From contig JAFRLD010000191.1 of the NCBI GenBank assembly GCA_017431395.1, forward strand, positions 1 to 5,990: 5,990 nt of DNA, in the 5' to 3' direction. Position numbers and translations under genes: made by a program. Positions 1 to 5,461 of this stretch are shown here, piece by piece. Each line of letters opens with the position of its first letter. Positions within the stretch are counted from its first letter, which is position 1. Below the pieces are notes generated by a model. The model saw only the letters and a list, made by a program, of their open reading frames with translations, had not been told where the DNA came from and made no database searches. The DNA comes from Bacillota bacterium. Its GTDB lineage: Bacteria > Bacillota > Clostridia > Peptostreptococcales > Anaerovoracaceae.

Positions 1-1
1 G

Positions 2-109
2 ACCGGCCGCAAGGTCCTGATCCCGAAGGTCGACGCGTTCGTTCTCGATATCGACGCAGACCGCAGGCAGATCACGGTGCGCCTGCAGGAAGGACTGTTG
101 GACCTGTGA
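2..109 (+). CDS. rimM: Ribosome maturation factor RimM, C-terminal end (5' end outside window)
   Basis: Only the last 35 codons are present, in the frame whose first whole codon begins at base 2. The peptide runs from TGRKVLIPKVDAF to RLQEGLLDL and then TGA. RimM proteins typically end with an LIP segment, an acidic/hydrophobic strand and a terminal EGLLD-like motif, all present here in the right order; this is the end of the PRC-barrel domain. RimM binds ribosomal protein uS19 and helps mature the 30S subunit head. The stop codon overlaps the first base of the trmD ATG (TGATG), the arrangement expected for the rpsP-rimM-trmD operon, which supports translational coupling. The identification rests on a short fragment plus its neighbour, so it is strong but not independent of context. 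Confidence 0.88.
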   Translation, partial: TGRKVLIPKVDAFVLDIDADRRQITVRLQEGLLDL

Positions 110-858
110 TGAAGATAGATGTTTTGACCCTGTTCCCGGAGATGTTCACTCCGGTGACAGAGGCGAGTATGCTGGGACGGGCGGTCCGCAGCGGGATCCT
201 GGAGATCGGCCTGCATAACATCCGGGATTACACCCAGGATAAACACAACCGTACGGACGATTATCCGTTCGGCGGCGGAGGCGGGATGGTCCAGATGGCG
301 GACCCGATCTTTCGCGCGCTCGAAGGGATCGGCGCCGAAGGCAAGAAGATCCTTTACATGTCCCCCAGAGGCCGGATCATTGACCAGCAGATGCTGGAGG
401 AGTTTGCGGACCGGGAGGATCTGGTGATCCTTTGCGGCCATTATGAAGGGGTGGACCAGAGGGTCCTGGACCATTGGGATGCGGAGGAAGTCTCCATCGG
501 CGATTACATCCTGACCGGCGGGGAACTTCCGGCCATGGTCCTGATCGATGCGGTGGCGAGGCTGATCCCGGGCGTGCTCGGAAACGCCGCGTCTGCCATG
601 GATGAATCGATCTATTCAGGACTTCTGGAACATCCGCAGTATACGCAGCCGAGGATGTACCGGGACATGCCGGTACCGGAGGTGCTCACGAGCGGTGACC
701 ACCGGAAGATCCATCTCTGGAAGTTCCGGCAGTCGCTTGAACTGACGGCGCAGAGGCGGCCTCAGATGCTCCTGGAATTCGCTGAGAAAAAGGGCGGGGA
801 ACTTGACCGGGAGGAGAAGCGACTTTTGGATAGTACATTGCAAGCGTACGATCTTTAG
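109..858 (+). CDS. trmD: tRNA (guanine-N1)-methyltransferase TrmD
   Basis: SPOUT-class enzyme that transfers a methyl group from S-adenosylmethionine to N1 of G37 in tRNAs with a G at position 36, preventing +1 frameshifting. The protein is 249 aa, the usual bacterial length. It opens with MKIDVLTLFPEMF. The glycine-rich DDYPFGGGGGMV is at residues 50-61, followed by the trefoil-knot elements: YMSPRGR (83-89), ILCGHYEGVDQR (107-118) and SIGDYILTGGELPA (129-142). Arg151 matches the catalytic Arg154 of the H. influenzae enzyme. Asp169 of that enzyme aligns with Glu166, with Asp165 just before it. The ATG at 109 overlaps the rimM stop; a GTG at 106 is in frame but would add only one residue and removes nothing from the family start. 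A purine-rich AGGAAGGA lies at 87-94, too far away to be a normal RBS, so coupling to rimM translation is likely. Confidence 0.97.
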   Translation: MKIDVLTLFPEMFTPVTEASMLGRAVRSGILEIGLHNIRDYTQDKHNRTDDYPFGGGGGMVQMADPIFRALEGIGAEGKKILYMSPRGRIIDQQMLEEFADREDLVILCGHYEGVDQRVLDHWDAEEVSIGDYILTGGELPAMVLIDAVARLIPGVLGNAASAMDESIYSGLLEHPQYTQPRMYRDMPVPEVLTSGDHRKIHLWKFRQSLELTAQRRPQMLLEFAEKKGGELDREEKRLLDSTLQAYDL

Positions 859-866
859 CGTATAAT
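838..866 (+). promoter_or_regulatory. Sigma-A type promoter across the trmD stop codon, predicted leaderless start
   Basis: A -35 TTGCAA (838-843, 4 of 6 consensus) and a perfect -10 TATAAT (861-866) are separated by 17 bp. The -35 lies in the last codons of trmD and the -10 just after its stop. Initiation about 7 nt downstream of the -10 would fall at 873, the A of the next ATG. No Shine-Dalgarno sequence precedes that ATG (the bases are AATAAAAAG). The spacing and -10 are seen directly; the activity and the leaderless transcript are inferred. Confidence 0.7.
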
Positions 867-872
867 AAAAAG

Positions 873-1919
873 ATGAAACTACAGATCTCAAGGAACACAC
901 GAAAATACATCATCCTATATGTGGCGCTCCTGCTGGTACTATATCTAGTGATTGAGATGGTGCCGAAGGTAACGGATATTTTTGAGACGACACAGATCCT
1001 GGAACCGGGCAATCTGATGTTGACCTGCGAGACAACAGGCTATCTGATCAAGACGGAGACGATCGCCATTTCCCCTGAAACGGGAACGATCAAATACCTG
1101 AAGAAGGAAGGGGCTCCCGTCCGGAAGAACCAGCGGGTGGTCTCCATCGACGGCTATCCGACAGATTATGACGAGACATCCCACAGGCACGAGAATCTGA
1201 TGGAGAATCTGGAAGGGTACGATGGGGTCAGGCAAAAGATGCGGACACCGGCGAGCGGGATCTTCAGCCTCGAGATGGACGGCTCAGAGAAGGCCCTGAA
1301 TCCCGCGTATATGGACAGCCTGACCTATGAACAGGTGAAGGACCTGCCTTTGAAAGGCAAAAGCCTCGTGGAAGAGAACGTGAACACCGGGGATCCGATC
1401 TACAAGATCACCAACGATAACAAGTGGTATGTCGTCTGCTGGCTAAAAAAATCCGATGTCAAGAATTACTACGAGGGGCAGAAGGTGCAGCTGCAGCTGC
1501 CGGACGGCAAGGTCAACGCCACCATCCGGAGCATTACGAAAGAGGAGAAGCGGTTCAAGGTCATCTTCTACTCCGATATGTATTACAAAAAGCTGGCCAC
1601 GACCCGGGAGGTGGACATGACCATTGAGAGCAGTGAGCAGTCCGGCCTTCTGATCGACAACGATTGCATCATCGAGAAGAACGGCAAGCAGGGGGTCTAC
1701 GTCAGGAACAAGAACGGAGACTATTACTTCAGGCAGGTCAATGTCATAGAGACCGACGGCAAGGAATCCGTCATTTCGGAGTCTTCGTACTATGACCCGG
1801 AGATCGAGGACATCGTCTATACCGTCAGCGTATATGATGAGGTCCTGAAACAGCCGGAGAAGGAACTGAAGAAGGATCTGAAAGAAGAGGAACTAGAAAA
1901 AGAAAAGAAAAAACAATGA
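873..1919 (+). CDS. HlyD-like membrane-anchored adaptor protein of the division cluster
   Basis: 348 aa. The N-terminus has a basic stretch (KLQISRNTRK) and then one hydrophobic segment at about 12-30, a signal anchor that should leave the rest outside the cell. Residues about 50-94 (TCETTGYLIK...KEGAPVRKNQRVVSIDG) look like the first half of a lipoyl/barrel-sandwich hybrid domain. A short helical insert follows, and the second half resumes near VEENVNTGDPIYKI (about 167-180), then a beta-rich domain. The tail (about 325-348) is almost all Lys and Glu. This is the plan of HlyD-family adaptors, but without a long coiled-coil hairpin and with no transporter gene in the window. HlyD-like genes in this position occur in Clostridia; their role there is not established. 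The ATG at 873 is chosen because it keeps the charged N-terminus ahead of the membrane segment, although it has no SD. The TGA overlaps an in-frame upstream ATG of yggS. Confidence 0.82.
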   Translation: MKLQISRNTRKYIILYVALLLVLYLVIEMVPKVTDIFETTQILEPGNLMLTCETTGYLIKTETIAISPETGTIKYLKKEGAPVRKNQRVVSIDGYPTDYDETSHRHENLMENLEGYDGVRQKMRTPASGIFSLEMDGSEKALNPAYMDSLTYEQVKDLPLKGKSLVEENVNTGDPIYKITNDNKWYVVCWLKKSDVKNYYEGQKVQLQLPDGKVNATIRSITKEEKRFKVIFYSDMYYKKLATTREVDMTIESSEQSGLLIDNDCIIEKNGKQGVYVRNKNGDYYFRQVNVIETDGKESVISESSYYDPEIEDIVYTVSVYDEVLKQPEKELKKDLKEEELEKEKKKQ

Positions 1920-1925
1920 TAAATC

Positions 1926-1931
1926 AGGAGG
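1926..1931 (+). promoter_or_regulatory. Ribosome binding site that fixes the yggS start
   Basis: AGGAGG, 8 nt before the ATG at 1940. An earlier in-frame ATG at 1916 overlaps the stop of the preceding gene (ATGA) but would place this SD inside its own coding sequence. The perfect SD and the family N-terminus both favour 1940. Confidence 0.85.
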
Positions 1932-1939
1932 ATATCGCA

Positions 1940-2665
1940 ATGGAAGACATCAAGGGCAATCTGGGGAAGGTACATGAACGTATCCGGACAGCGGCGCAGA
2001 AAGCAGACCGGCCGGAGGAGGATATCACACTGGTGGCGGTCAGCAAGACCCGCACGCCGGAAGAGATCAATACCGCGATCGATGCGGGCGTCACGGACAT
2101 CGGTGAGAACAAGGTCCAGGAGATCATGGACAAATACGAAGCCGTGAAGCCGGTCAGATGGCATATGATCGGACATCTCCAGACCAACAAGGTGAAGTAC
2201 ATCATCGACAAGGTGGACCTGATCCATTCCGTGGATTCTCTGAAGCTGGCCAAAGAGATCAACAAGCGGGCCGGGCAGCATGAGAAGGTCATGGACATCC
2301 TGATCCAGATCAATCCGGCGGACGAAGAGAGCAAGTTCGGCGTCAGTCTGGGAGAGGTCAGAGGTCTTATCGAACAGATTCTGGAAGAGTGTGAGAACGT
2401 TCGGATCCGCGGGCTCATGAGCGTAGCTCCGATCGCGGAGGACCCGAACGATGTGAAAGTTTATTTTGATGGAGTGAAGCAGCGCTTCGACGAATGCAGC
2501 CAGATCGATCATCCGCGGCTCGATTTCAAATATCTCTCCATGGGCATGTCCCATGACTTCGAGGTGGCGATCGAGGCCGGTTCCAATGTGGTGAGAGTCG
2601 GCAGTGCGATCTTCGGCGAGCGAGACTACGAAGCGTTCAGGAGGATGAAAAATGGGGGTAATTAA
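1940..2665 (+). CDS. yggS: YggS/YlmE family pyridoxal phosphate homeostasis protein
   Basis: Cytoplasmic single-domain PLP-binding protein with the fold of the N-terminal domain of alanine racemase and no known catalytic turnover. The family (E. coli YggS, B. subtilis YlmE, human PLPBP) buffers PLP and affects amino acid and vitamin B6 balance. From the ATG at 1940 the protein is 241 aa. The PLP-binding lysine is K36 in LVAVSKTRTPEEI, the same number as in E. coli YggS. Other family marks are WHMIGHLQTNK (74-84), the INPADEESKFG strand (124-134), RGLMSVAP (157-164) and the phosphate-binding end SMGMSHDFEVAIEAG...VRVGSAIFGER (200-228). It lies 20 bp after the HlyD-like gene and overlaps sepF by 14 bp. 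A ylmE-type gene beside sepF is the standard Firmicute order, although its part in division is unknown. Confidence 0.96.
   Translation: MEDIKGNLGKVHERIRTAAQKADRPEEDITLVAVSKTRTPEEINTAIDAGVTDIGENKVQEIMDKYEAVKPVRWHMIGHLQTNKVKYIIDKVDLIHSVDSLKLAKEINKRAGQHEKVMDILIQINPADEESKFGVSLGEVRGLIEQILEECENVRIRGLMSVAPIAEDPNDVKVYFDGVKQRFDECSQIDHPRLDFKYLSMGMSHDFEVAIEAGSNVVRVGSAIFGERDYEAFRRMKNGGN
2639..2644 (+). promoter_or_regulatory. sepF ribosome binding site inside the yggS 3' end
   Basis: AGGAGG, 7 nt before the sepF ATG at 2652. It is read as Arg-Arg in the tail of YggS (FRRMKNGGN), so the last codons of yggS also serve as translation signal for sepF. Confidence 0.8.
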
Positions 2666-3149
2666 CAAGTTCAAAAACATGATCGGACTCGAAGATTACG
2701 ATGATTATGATGAGGAGTACGAAGAGGAGTACGGGAAGGCTTCCTATTACGACAACAAACCGGCAGAGACCGTGACCTCCTCAAATGCCGCCACCGGCAG
2801 GTTCGCTCCGAATGTGGTCTCCATGCAGGAGAAAAAAGTACGGGCCATCACGAACGCGTTCAAACTGGTCGTGATCGAGCCGCAGGGATTCGAGGACTGT
2901 TCCAGACTGGTGGACAGCCTGAAGGCCAGAAAGCCGATCATCATCAATCTGGAGAAGCTGGACGCGGAGATGGCGAGAAAGATTTTCGATTTTCTCGGAG
3001 GGGCGACCTATGCTCTGAACGGTACCGTACAGAAGGTGGCGAACAACATCTTCATCTTCGCACCCGAGAACGTGGCGATCGCTGCGGACAGCGAGCATAA
3101 GCCGTACAATTTCTCGGATTCCAGTGAGGGCTACAATCCCCGGAAGTGA
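2652..3149 (+). CDS. sepF: Cell division protein SepF
   Basis: SepF is a membrane anchor and bundler of FtsZ in Gram-positive bacteria and acts at the division septum. The protein is 165 aa, close to the usual length. Residues 1-13 (MGVINKFKNMIGL) form the expected amphipathic membrane-binding helix. Next comes a very acidic, Tyr-rich linker (14-28, Asp/Glu/Tyr), then a Ser/Thr/Ala linker to about residue 60. The SepF core runs from about 68 to 142: KLVVIEPQGFEDC, VDSLKARKPIIINLEKLD, FDFLGGATYALNG and NIFIFAPENVAI. The glycines at 116-117 align with the polymerisation-critical Gly109 of B. subtilis SepF. A short polar tail follows. The gene overlaps yggS by 14 bp. In Bacillus ylmG and ylmH come next; here divIVA follows directly after 13 bp. 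Confidence 0.96.
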   Translation: MGVINKFKNMIGLEDYDDYDEEYEEEYGKASYYDNKPAETVTSSNAATGRFAPNVVSMQEKKVRAITNAFKLVVIEPQGFEDCSRLVDSLKARKPIIINLEKLDAEMARKIFDFLGGATYALNGTVQKVANNIFIFAPENVAIAADSEHKPYNFSDSSEGYNPRK

Positions 3150-3151
3150 GT

Positions 3152-3157
3152 AGGAGG
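3152..3157 (+). promoter_or_regulatory. divIVA ribosome binding site
   Basis: AGGAGG in the 13-bp gap between the sepF stop and the divIVA ATG, 5 nt before the start codon. The whole intergenic gap is little more than this RBS, so no separate promoter fits here. Confidence 0.8.
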
Positions 3158-3162
3158 AGAGT

Positions 3163-3750
3163 ATGATCAGGCCAATCGATATTCAGGAAAAGGAATTTTC
3201 GAGAGCTGTCAGAGGGTACAAAGAGGACGAGGTCAATGCCTTTCTCGATGAGATCACGCTGGACCTCGAGCGACTGCTCAATGAACTCCGTGAGACCAAA
3301 GAAGAAAACAGCCGGCTGGTCGAAGAACTGGAGCGTCACCGCGGCAGTGAAGGGACCGTTGTGGAGACGCTGGAAGCGGCCAAGTCACTGATGGCCGATA
3401 TCTCTGCCAGTGCGGAGAAACGGGCCGACATCCTGCTGAAGAATGCGGAGCTTGATGCGGAACTGATGAAAAAAGAAGCCAGAGAGACCGCCGAGGAGAT
3501 CGCCCGCGAGAGCGAAGCCATCCGGACGAGATTCATCAGCTTCCGGACGAAGTACAAGCAGCTCCTGGAGTCGGAACTGCAGCGGTTCGATTCGCTGTCG
3601 ATGGAGATCTTCCCGGAGCTGGGATCGGACGATTTTGATATCACAGGCGGATCAGCAGCGGAGCCATCCTATACGAACGTCTCGTTATCCGATCACACTT
3701 ACGTAGGTGGTCAGGTTCCGAGAGACACACTGAAGAATACGAAACTCTGA
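3163..3750 (+). CDS. divIVA: DivIVA family cell division / polar growth protein
   Basis: DivIVA is a peripheral membrane coiled-coil protein that gathers at negatively curved membrane (septum and poles) and recruits partners. The 195-aa protein has the conserved N-terminal lipid-binding domain: PIDIQEKEFSRAVRGYKEDE at residues 4-23, followed by VNAFLDE. Heptad-rich coiled coil covers about 31-60, and a second one about 68-148 (KKEARETAEEIARE, RTKYKQLLESELQRF). The last 45 residues are Gly/Ser/Thr-rich and probably disordered. B. subtilis Phe17, which inserts into the membrane, aligns with Val16 here, while the following Arg-Gly-Tyr is kept. The TGA overlaps the lspA ATG by one base. The family is broad (DivIVA, GpsB, SepIVA). 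The length, two coiled coils and sepF neighbourhood favour DivIVA proper over the much shorter GpsB. Confidence 0.94.
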   Translation: MIRPIDIQEKEFSRAVRGYKEDEVNAFLDEITLDLERLLNELRETKEENSRLVEELERHRGSEGTVVETLEAAKSLMADISASAEKRADILLKNAELDAELMKKEARETAEEIARESEAIRTRFISFRTKYKQLLESELQRFDSLSMEIFPELGSDDFDITGGSAAEPSYTNVSLSDHTYVGGQVPRDTLKNTKL

Positions 3751-4232
3751 TGATATACCTGCTTTTGATCGTGGCTGTGATCGTGCTTGACCGCGTGGTC
3801 AAGATCGCAGTCAGCACAAATATGGATCCCGGGGACACGATCCCCGTGATCGATCACATTTTTCATATCACCTATGTGCAGAATACCGGGGCGGCATTCA
3901 GCATGCTCCAGGGGCATTCGATGCTGCTCATCATCTTACCGGCGGTCGTGATCGGGATCGGCATCATCTTCGTCTGTGTGATGTCGAAGAAGTACAATAA
4001 GATGTTTCTTGTATCCGTATCACTGATCTGCGGAGGAGGTCTGGGAAATCTGACGGACCGGATCTCGCAGGGCTATGTGACGGATATGTTTGATTTTCGC
4101 GTTTTCCCCGTCTTCAACGTGGCAGATATCTGCGTCTGCGTTGGATGCGGGCTTATGATGCTTTACATGATCATCGATATGAAGCGGAGCGAAGGGAATG
4201 GGAGCAATAACAGCGGACAAAACGGCAGATAA
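3750..4232 (+). CDS. lspA: Lipoprotein signal peptidase LspA (signal peptidase II)
   Basis: Integral membrane aspartyl protease that removes the signal peptide of prolipoproteins after Lgt has lipidated the lipobox cysteine. The protein is 160 aa, normal for the family, with four hydrophobic segments at about 1-20, 57-78, 86-102 and 125-143. Conserved marks are LDRVVK (13-18), YVQNTGAAFSML (42-53), GNLTDRI (99-105) with catalytic Asp103, and VFNVADICVCVG (121-132) with catalytic Asp126. The C-terminal tail from residue 144 is polar (Ser/Gly/Asn/Lys/Arg). It overlaps the rluD reading frame, which may explain its low-complexity make-up. The start overlaps the divIVA stop (TGATG) and has no clear SD, so it probably depends on reinitiation by ribosomes finishing divIVA. 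lspA next to an rluD/ylyB-type gene is common in Firmicutes. Confidence 0.97.
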   Translation: MIYLLLIVAVIVLDRVVKIAVSTNMDPGDTIPVIDHIFHITYVQNTGAAFSMLQGHSMLLIILPAVVIGIGIIFVCVMSKKYNKMFLVSVSLICGGGLGNLTDRISQGYVTDMFDFRVFPVFNVADICVCVGCGLMMLYMIIDMKRSEGNGSNNSGQNGR

Positions 4233-5187
4233 AACGGTCGCAGGCAAGGGGACGATGGAGGTCCTGGAGTGCACGATCCCGCCGAACATGGAGGGGATCC
4301 GGCTCGATAAAGTGCTCTCGGAGTCCTATGACGGACTGTCGAGGAGTTATATCCAGAAGCTCTTCGAGGAAGGATGCATCGAGATCGACGGGCAGGTCTG
4401 CAGCGAGAAAAAAACCAGCGCGGTCACAGGATCGGTCGTCCGGATCCGCGTACCGGAGCCGCAGCGCCTGAACGCCAAGGCCGAGGACATCCCGCTGGAC
4501 ATCGTCTATGAAGATGATGCGGTCCTGATCGTCAATAAGCCGGCCGGGATGGTGGTGCATCCGGCACCGGGATCACCTTCCGGAACGCTGGTCAACGCTC
4601 TGCTTTATAGATACGGGGATCAGCTCTCCACGATCAACGGGGTGCTGCGTCCCGGGATCGTCCATAGGATCGACAAGGATACGAGCGGACTGCTGATGGT
4701 GGCCCGAAACGACATGGCGCATGAGTCGCTCTCGAAGCAGCTCGCGGCACATACGATCACCCGCAGATACCGGGCGATCGTCCATGACAACATCCGGGAG
4801 GACAGCGGGACCATCGACCGGCCGATCGGCAGAGACCCGCGCAACCGGCTCAGGAATGCGGTCGTGATGACCGGCGGCAAGCGCGCCGTGACCCATTACC
4901 GGGTCCTGGAGAGGTTCGGTAACAGCACGTTCATCGAGGCAGAGCTTGAGACCGGCCGCACCCATCAGATCCGGGTGCACATGGCCTACATCCACCACCC
5001 GCTGTTCGGGGACACGCTCTATGGACCGATCGGTCACAGCATCAATGCCGGGGCCCGCAGGCAGATGCTCCATGCGGGCATACTCGGATTCGAGCATCCG
5101 CAGACCGGCGAATATATGGAATTCGAAGCACCTCTGCCGGAGGACTTCATGGCGGTCCTGGAGAGGCTGCGCAGCCGGCAGCGATAG
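4198..5187 (+). CDS. rluD: 23S rRNA pseudouridine synthase, RluD/YlyB family
   Basis: Converts uridines to pseudouridine in large-subunit rRNA; E. coli RluD acts on helix 69 (1911, 1915, 1917). From the ATG at 4198 the protein is 329 aa. The S4 RNA-binding domain covers about 32-86 (GIRLDKVLSE, SRSYIQKLFEEG). The catalytic domain has VYEDDAVLIVNKPAGMVVHP (103-122), GIVHRIDKDTSGLLMVAR (153-170) with catalytic Asp159, AVTHYRV (230-236), ETGRTHQIRVHM (251-262) and RRQMLHA (287-293). The start is uncertain. ATG 4198 overlaps lspA by 35 bp and has GGAG at 4186-4189, 8 nt away. ATG 4255 (residue 20, MEVLECTIPP) resembles the usual family N-terminus, but its GGGG is only about 3 nt away. The site specificity cannot be told from sequence; RluD rather than RluC is suggested by the overall motif set and the lspA neighbour. 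Confidence 0.93.
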   Translation: MGAITADKTADKTVAGKGTMEVLECTIPPNMEGIRLDKVLSESYDGLSRSYIQKLFEEGCIEIDGQVCSEKKTSAVTGSVVRIRVPEPQRLNAKAEDIPLDIVYEDDAVLIVNKPAGMVVHPAPGSPSGTLVNALLYRYGDQLSTINGVLRPGIVHRIDKDTSGLLMVARNDMAHESLSKQLAAHTITRRYRAIVHDNIREDSGTIDRPIGRDPRNRLRNAVVMTGGKRAVTHYRVLERFGNSTFIEAELETGRTHQIRVHMAYIHHPLFGDTLYGPIGHSINAGARRQMLHAGILGFEHPQTGEYMEFEAPLPEDFMAVLERLRSRQR

Positions 5188-5266
5188 GCAGCCCCGGCGC
5201 TCACAGGCGATAGGATCCGGCAGCCCCGGCTCCCGCACTGCGGTAAGGTCCGCCGGCGCTCACAGG
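5181..5266. repeat. Reiterated short GC-rich modules at the rluD end / convergent spacer
   Basis: Three exact direct repeats occur in the same order twice: GCGATAGG (5181-5188 and 5207-5214), GGCAGCCCCGGC (5187-5198 and 5219-5230) and CCGGCGCTCACAGG (5194-5207 and 5253-5266). The first unit is compact (27 bp) and the second is expanded by inserted bases. The first module contains the rluD stop codon; the last contains the stop codon of the minus-strand gene. It reads as a local duplication followed by insertions. Confidence 0.75.
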
Positions 5267-5272
5267 GAGCCG
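5227..5272. other. Inverted repeat between convergent genes, possible weak terminator
   Basis: CGGCTCCC (5227-5234) is complementary to GGGAGCCG (5265-5272), an 8-bp stem around a 30-nt loop. A smaller GCGG/CCGC pair (5240-5243 with 5250-5253) lies inside it, and CCGC-ACT-GCGG (5233-5243) competes with both. No T-run follows on either strand, so it is not a canonical intrinsic terminator. It may still limit read-through between the converging genes. Confidence 0.35.
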
Positions 5273-5403
5273 CCGAACCGGAACTCATCTTTAAGATATT
5301 CCAGGCACTGCTCACACACGTATCCTCTTCGGAAGGTGAAGGTATCATATTTGGCGGAGCCGCACAGACTGCAGCGACAATTGGGATGATGGTTCTTGAT
5401 CAT
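5260..5403 (-). CDS. Small Cys-rich (zinc-ribbon-like) protein, 47 aa
   Basis: Read on the minus strand from the ATG at 5403-5401 to the TGA at 5262-5260, giving 47 residues. Cysteines sit at 9, 11, 14, 30 and 33: a CRCSLCG knuckle, a 15-residue strand-like stretch (GSAKYDTFTFRRGYV) and a CEQC knuckle. This CxxC...CxxC layout is that of a small zinc ribbon, with one extra Cys and His5/His6 nearby. The acidic end (EYLKDEF) could be a short helix. A strong SD, AAGGAG at 5412-5417, lies 8 nt before the start, and a promoter-like pair lies further up. These signals plus the ordered cysteines make it a likely real gene despite its size. The function is unknown to me; nucleic-acid or protein binding are usual for such folds, but nothing here proves either. 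It converges on rluD and is divergent from the hydrolase gene. Confidence 0.75.
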   Translation of the reverse strand: MIKNHHPNCRCSLCGSAKYDTFTFRRGYVCEQCLEYLKDEFRFGGSL

Positions 5404-5411
5404 GAGGACAT

Positions 5412-5417
5412 CTCCTT
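5412..5417 (-). promoter_or_regulatory. Ribosome binding site of the small Cys-rich gene
   Basis: On the minus strand the sequence reads AAGGAG, 8 nt before the ATG at 5403. This is a near-perfect Shine-Dalgarno at ideal distance and is the main support that this very short frame is translated. Confidence 0.75.
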
Positions 5418-5444
5418 TCAAAGCTTGGTCGATGAAATTAAAAG

Positions 5445-5461
5445 TGTATAAGAACTATACA
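5445..5461. promoter_or_regulatory. Operator-like palindrome over the minus-strand -10
   Basis: TGTATA (5445-5450), AGAAC, TATACA (5456-5461): a perfect 6-bp inverted repeat with a 5-bp centre. It covers the -10 of the small Cys-rich gene, so a protein bound here would block that promoter. A chance AT-rich palindrome is possible. Confidence 0.35.

Noticed and set aside
1485..1502. CAGCTGCAGCTGC short repeat inside the HlyD-like gene
   Set aside because: Explained by the coding sequence QLQLP; too short to be a functional repeat.
1908..1919. AAAAAAC run as a possible -1 frameshift site at the end of the HlyD-like gene
   Set aside because: The heptamer is not in the required phase (zero-frame codons are AAA AAA CAA), and yggS has its own perfect RBS.
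1916..1940. Earlier yggS start at ATG 1916
   Set aside because: It would add eight residues encoded across the SD itself and has no RBS; the ATG at 1940 has AGGAGG at 8 nt and gives the family-standard K36.
1817..2680. Long minus-strand open frame of 287 codons opposite yggS
   Set aside because: It is antisense to a well-identified YggS gene, has low-complexity Phe/Ser runs from the opposite Lys/Glu-rich tail, no SD and no family motifs.
4573..5238. Minus-strand open frame of 221 codons opposite rluD
   Set aside because: Shadow of the GC-rich rluD reading frame; Arg/Pro/Asp-rich composition typical of such shadows and no recognisable domain.
5227..5272. Intrinsic terminator for rluD or the convergent gene
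   Set aside because: The inverted repeat has a 30-nt loop and no T-run on either strand, so I list it only as a weak structure.
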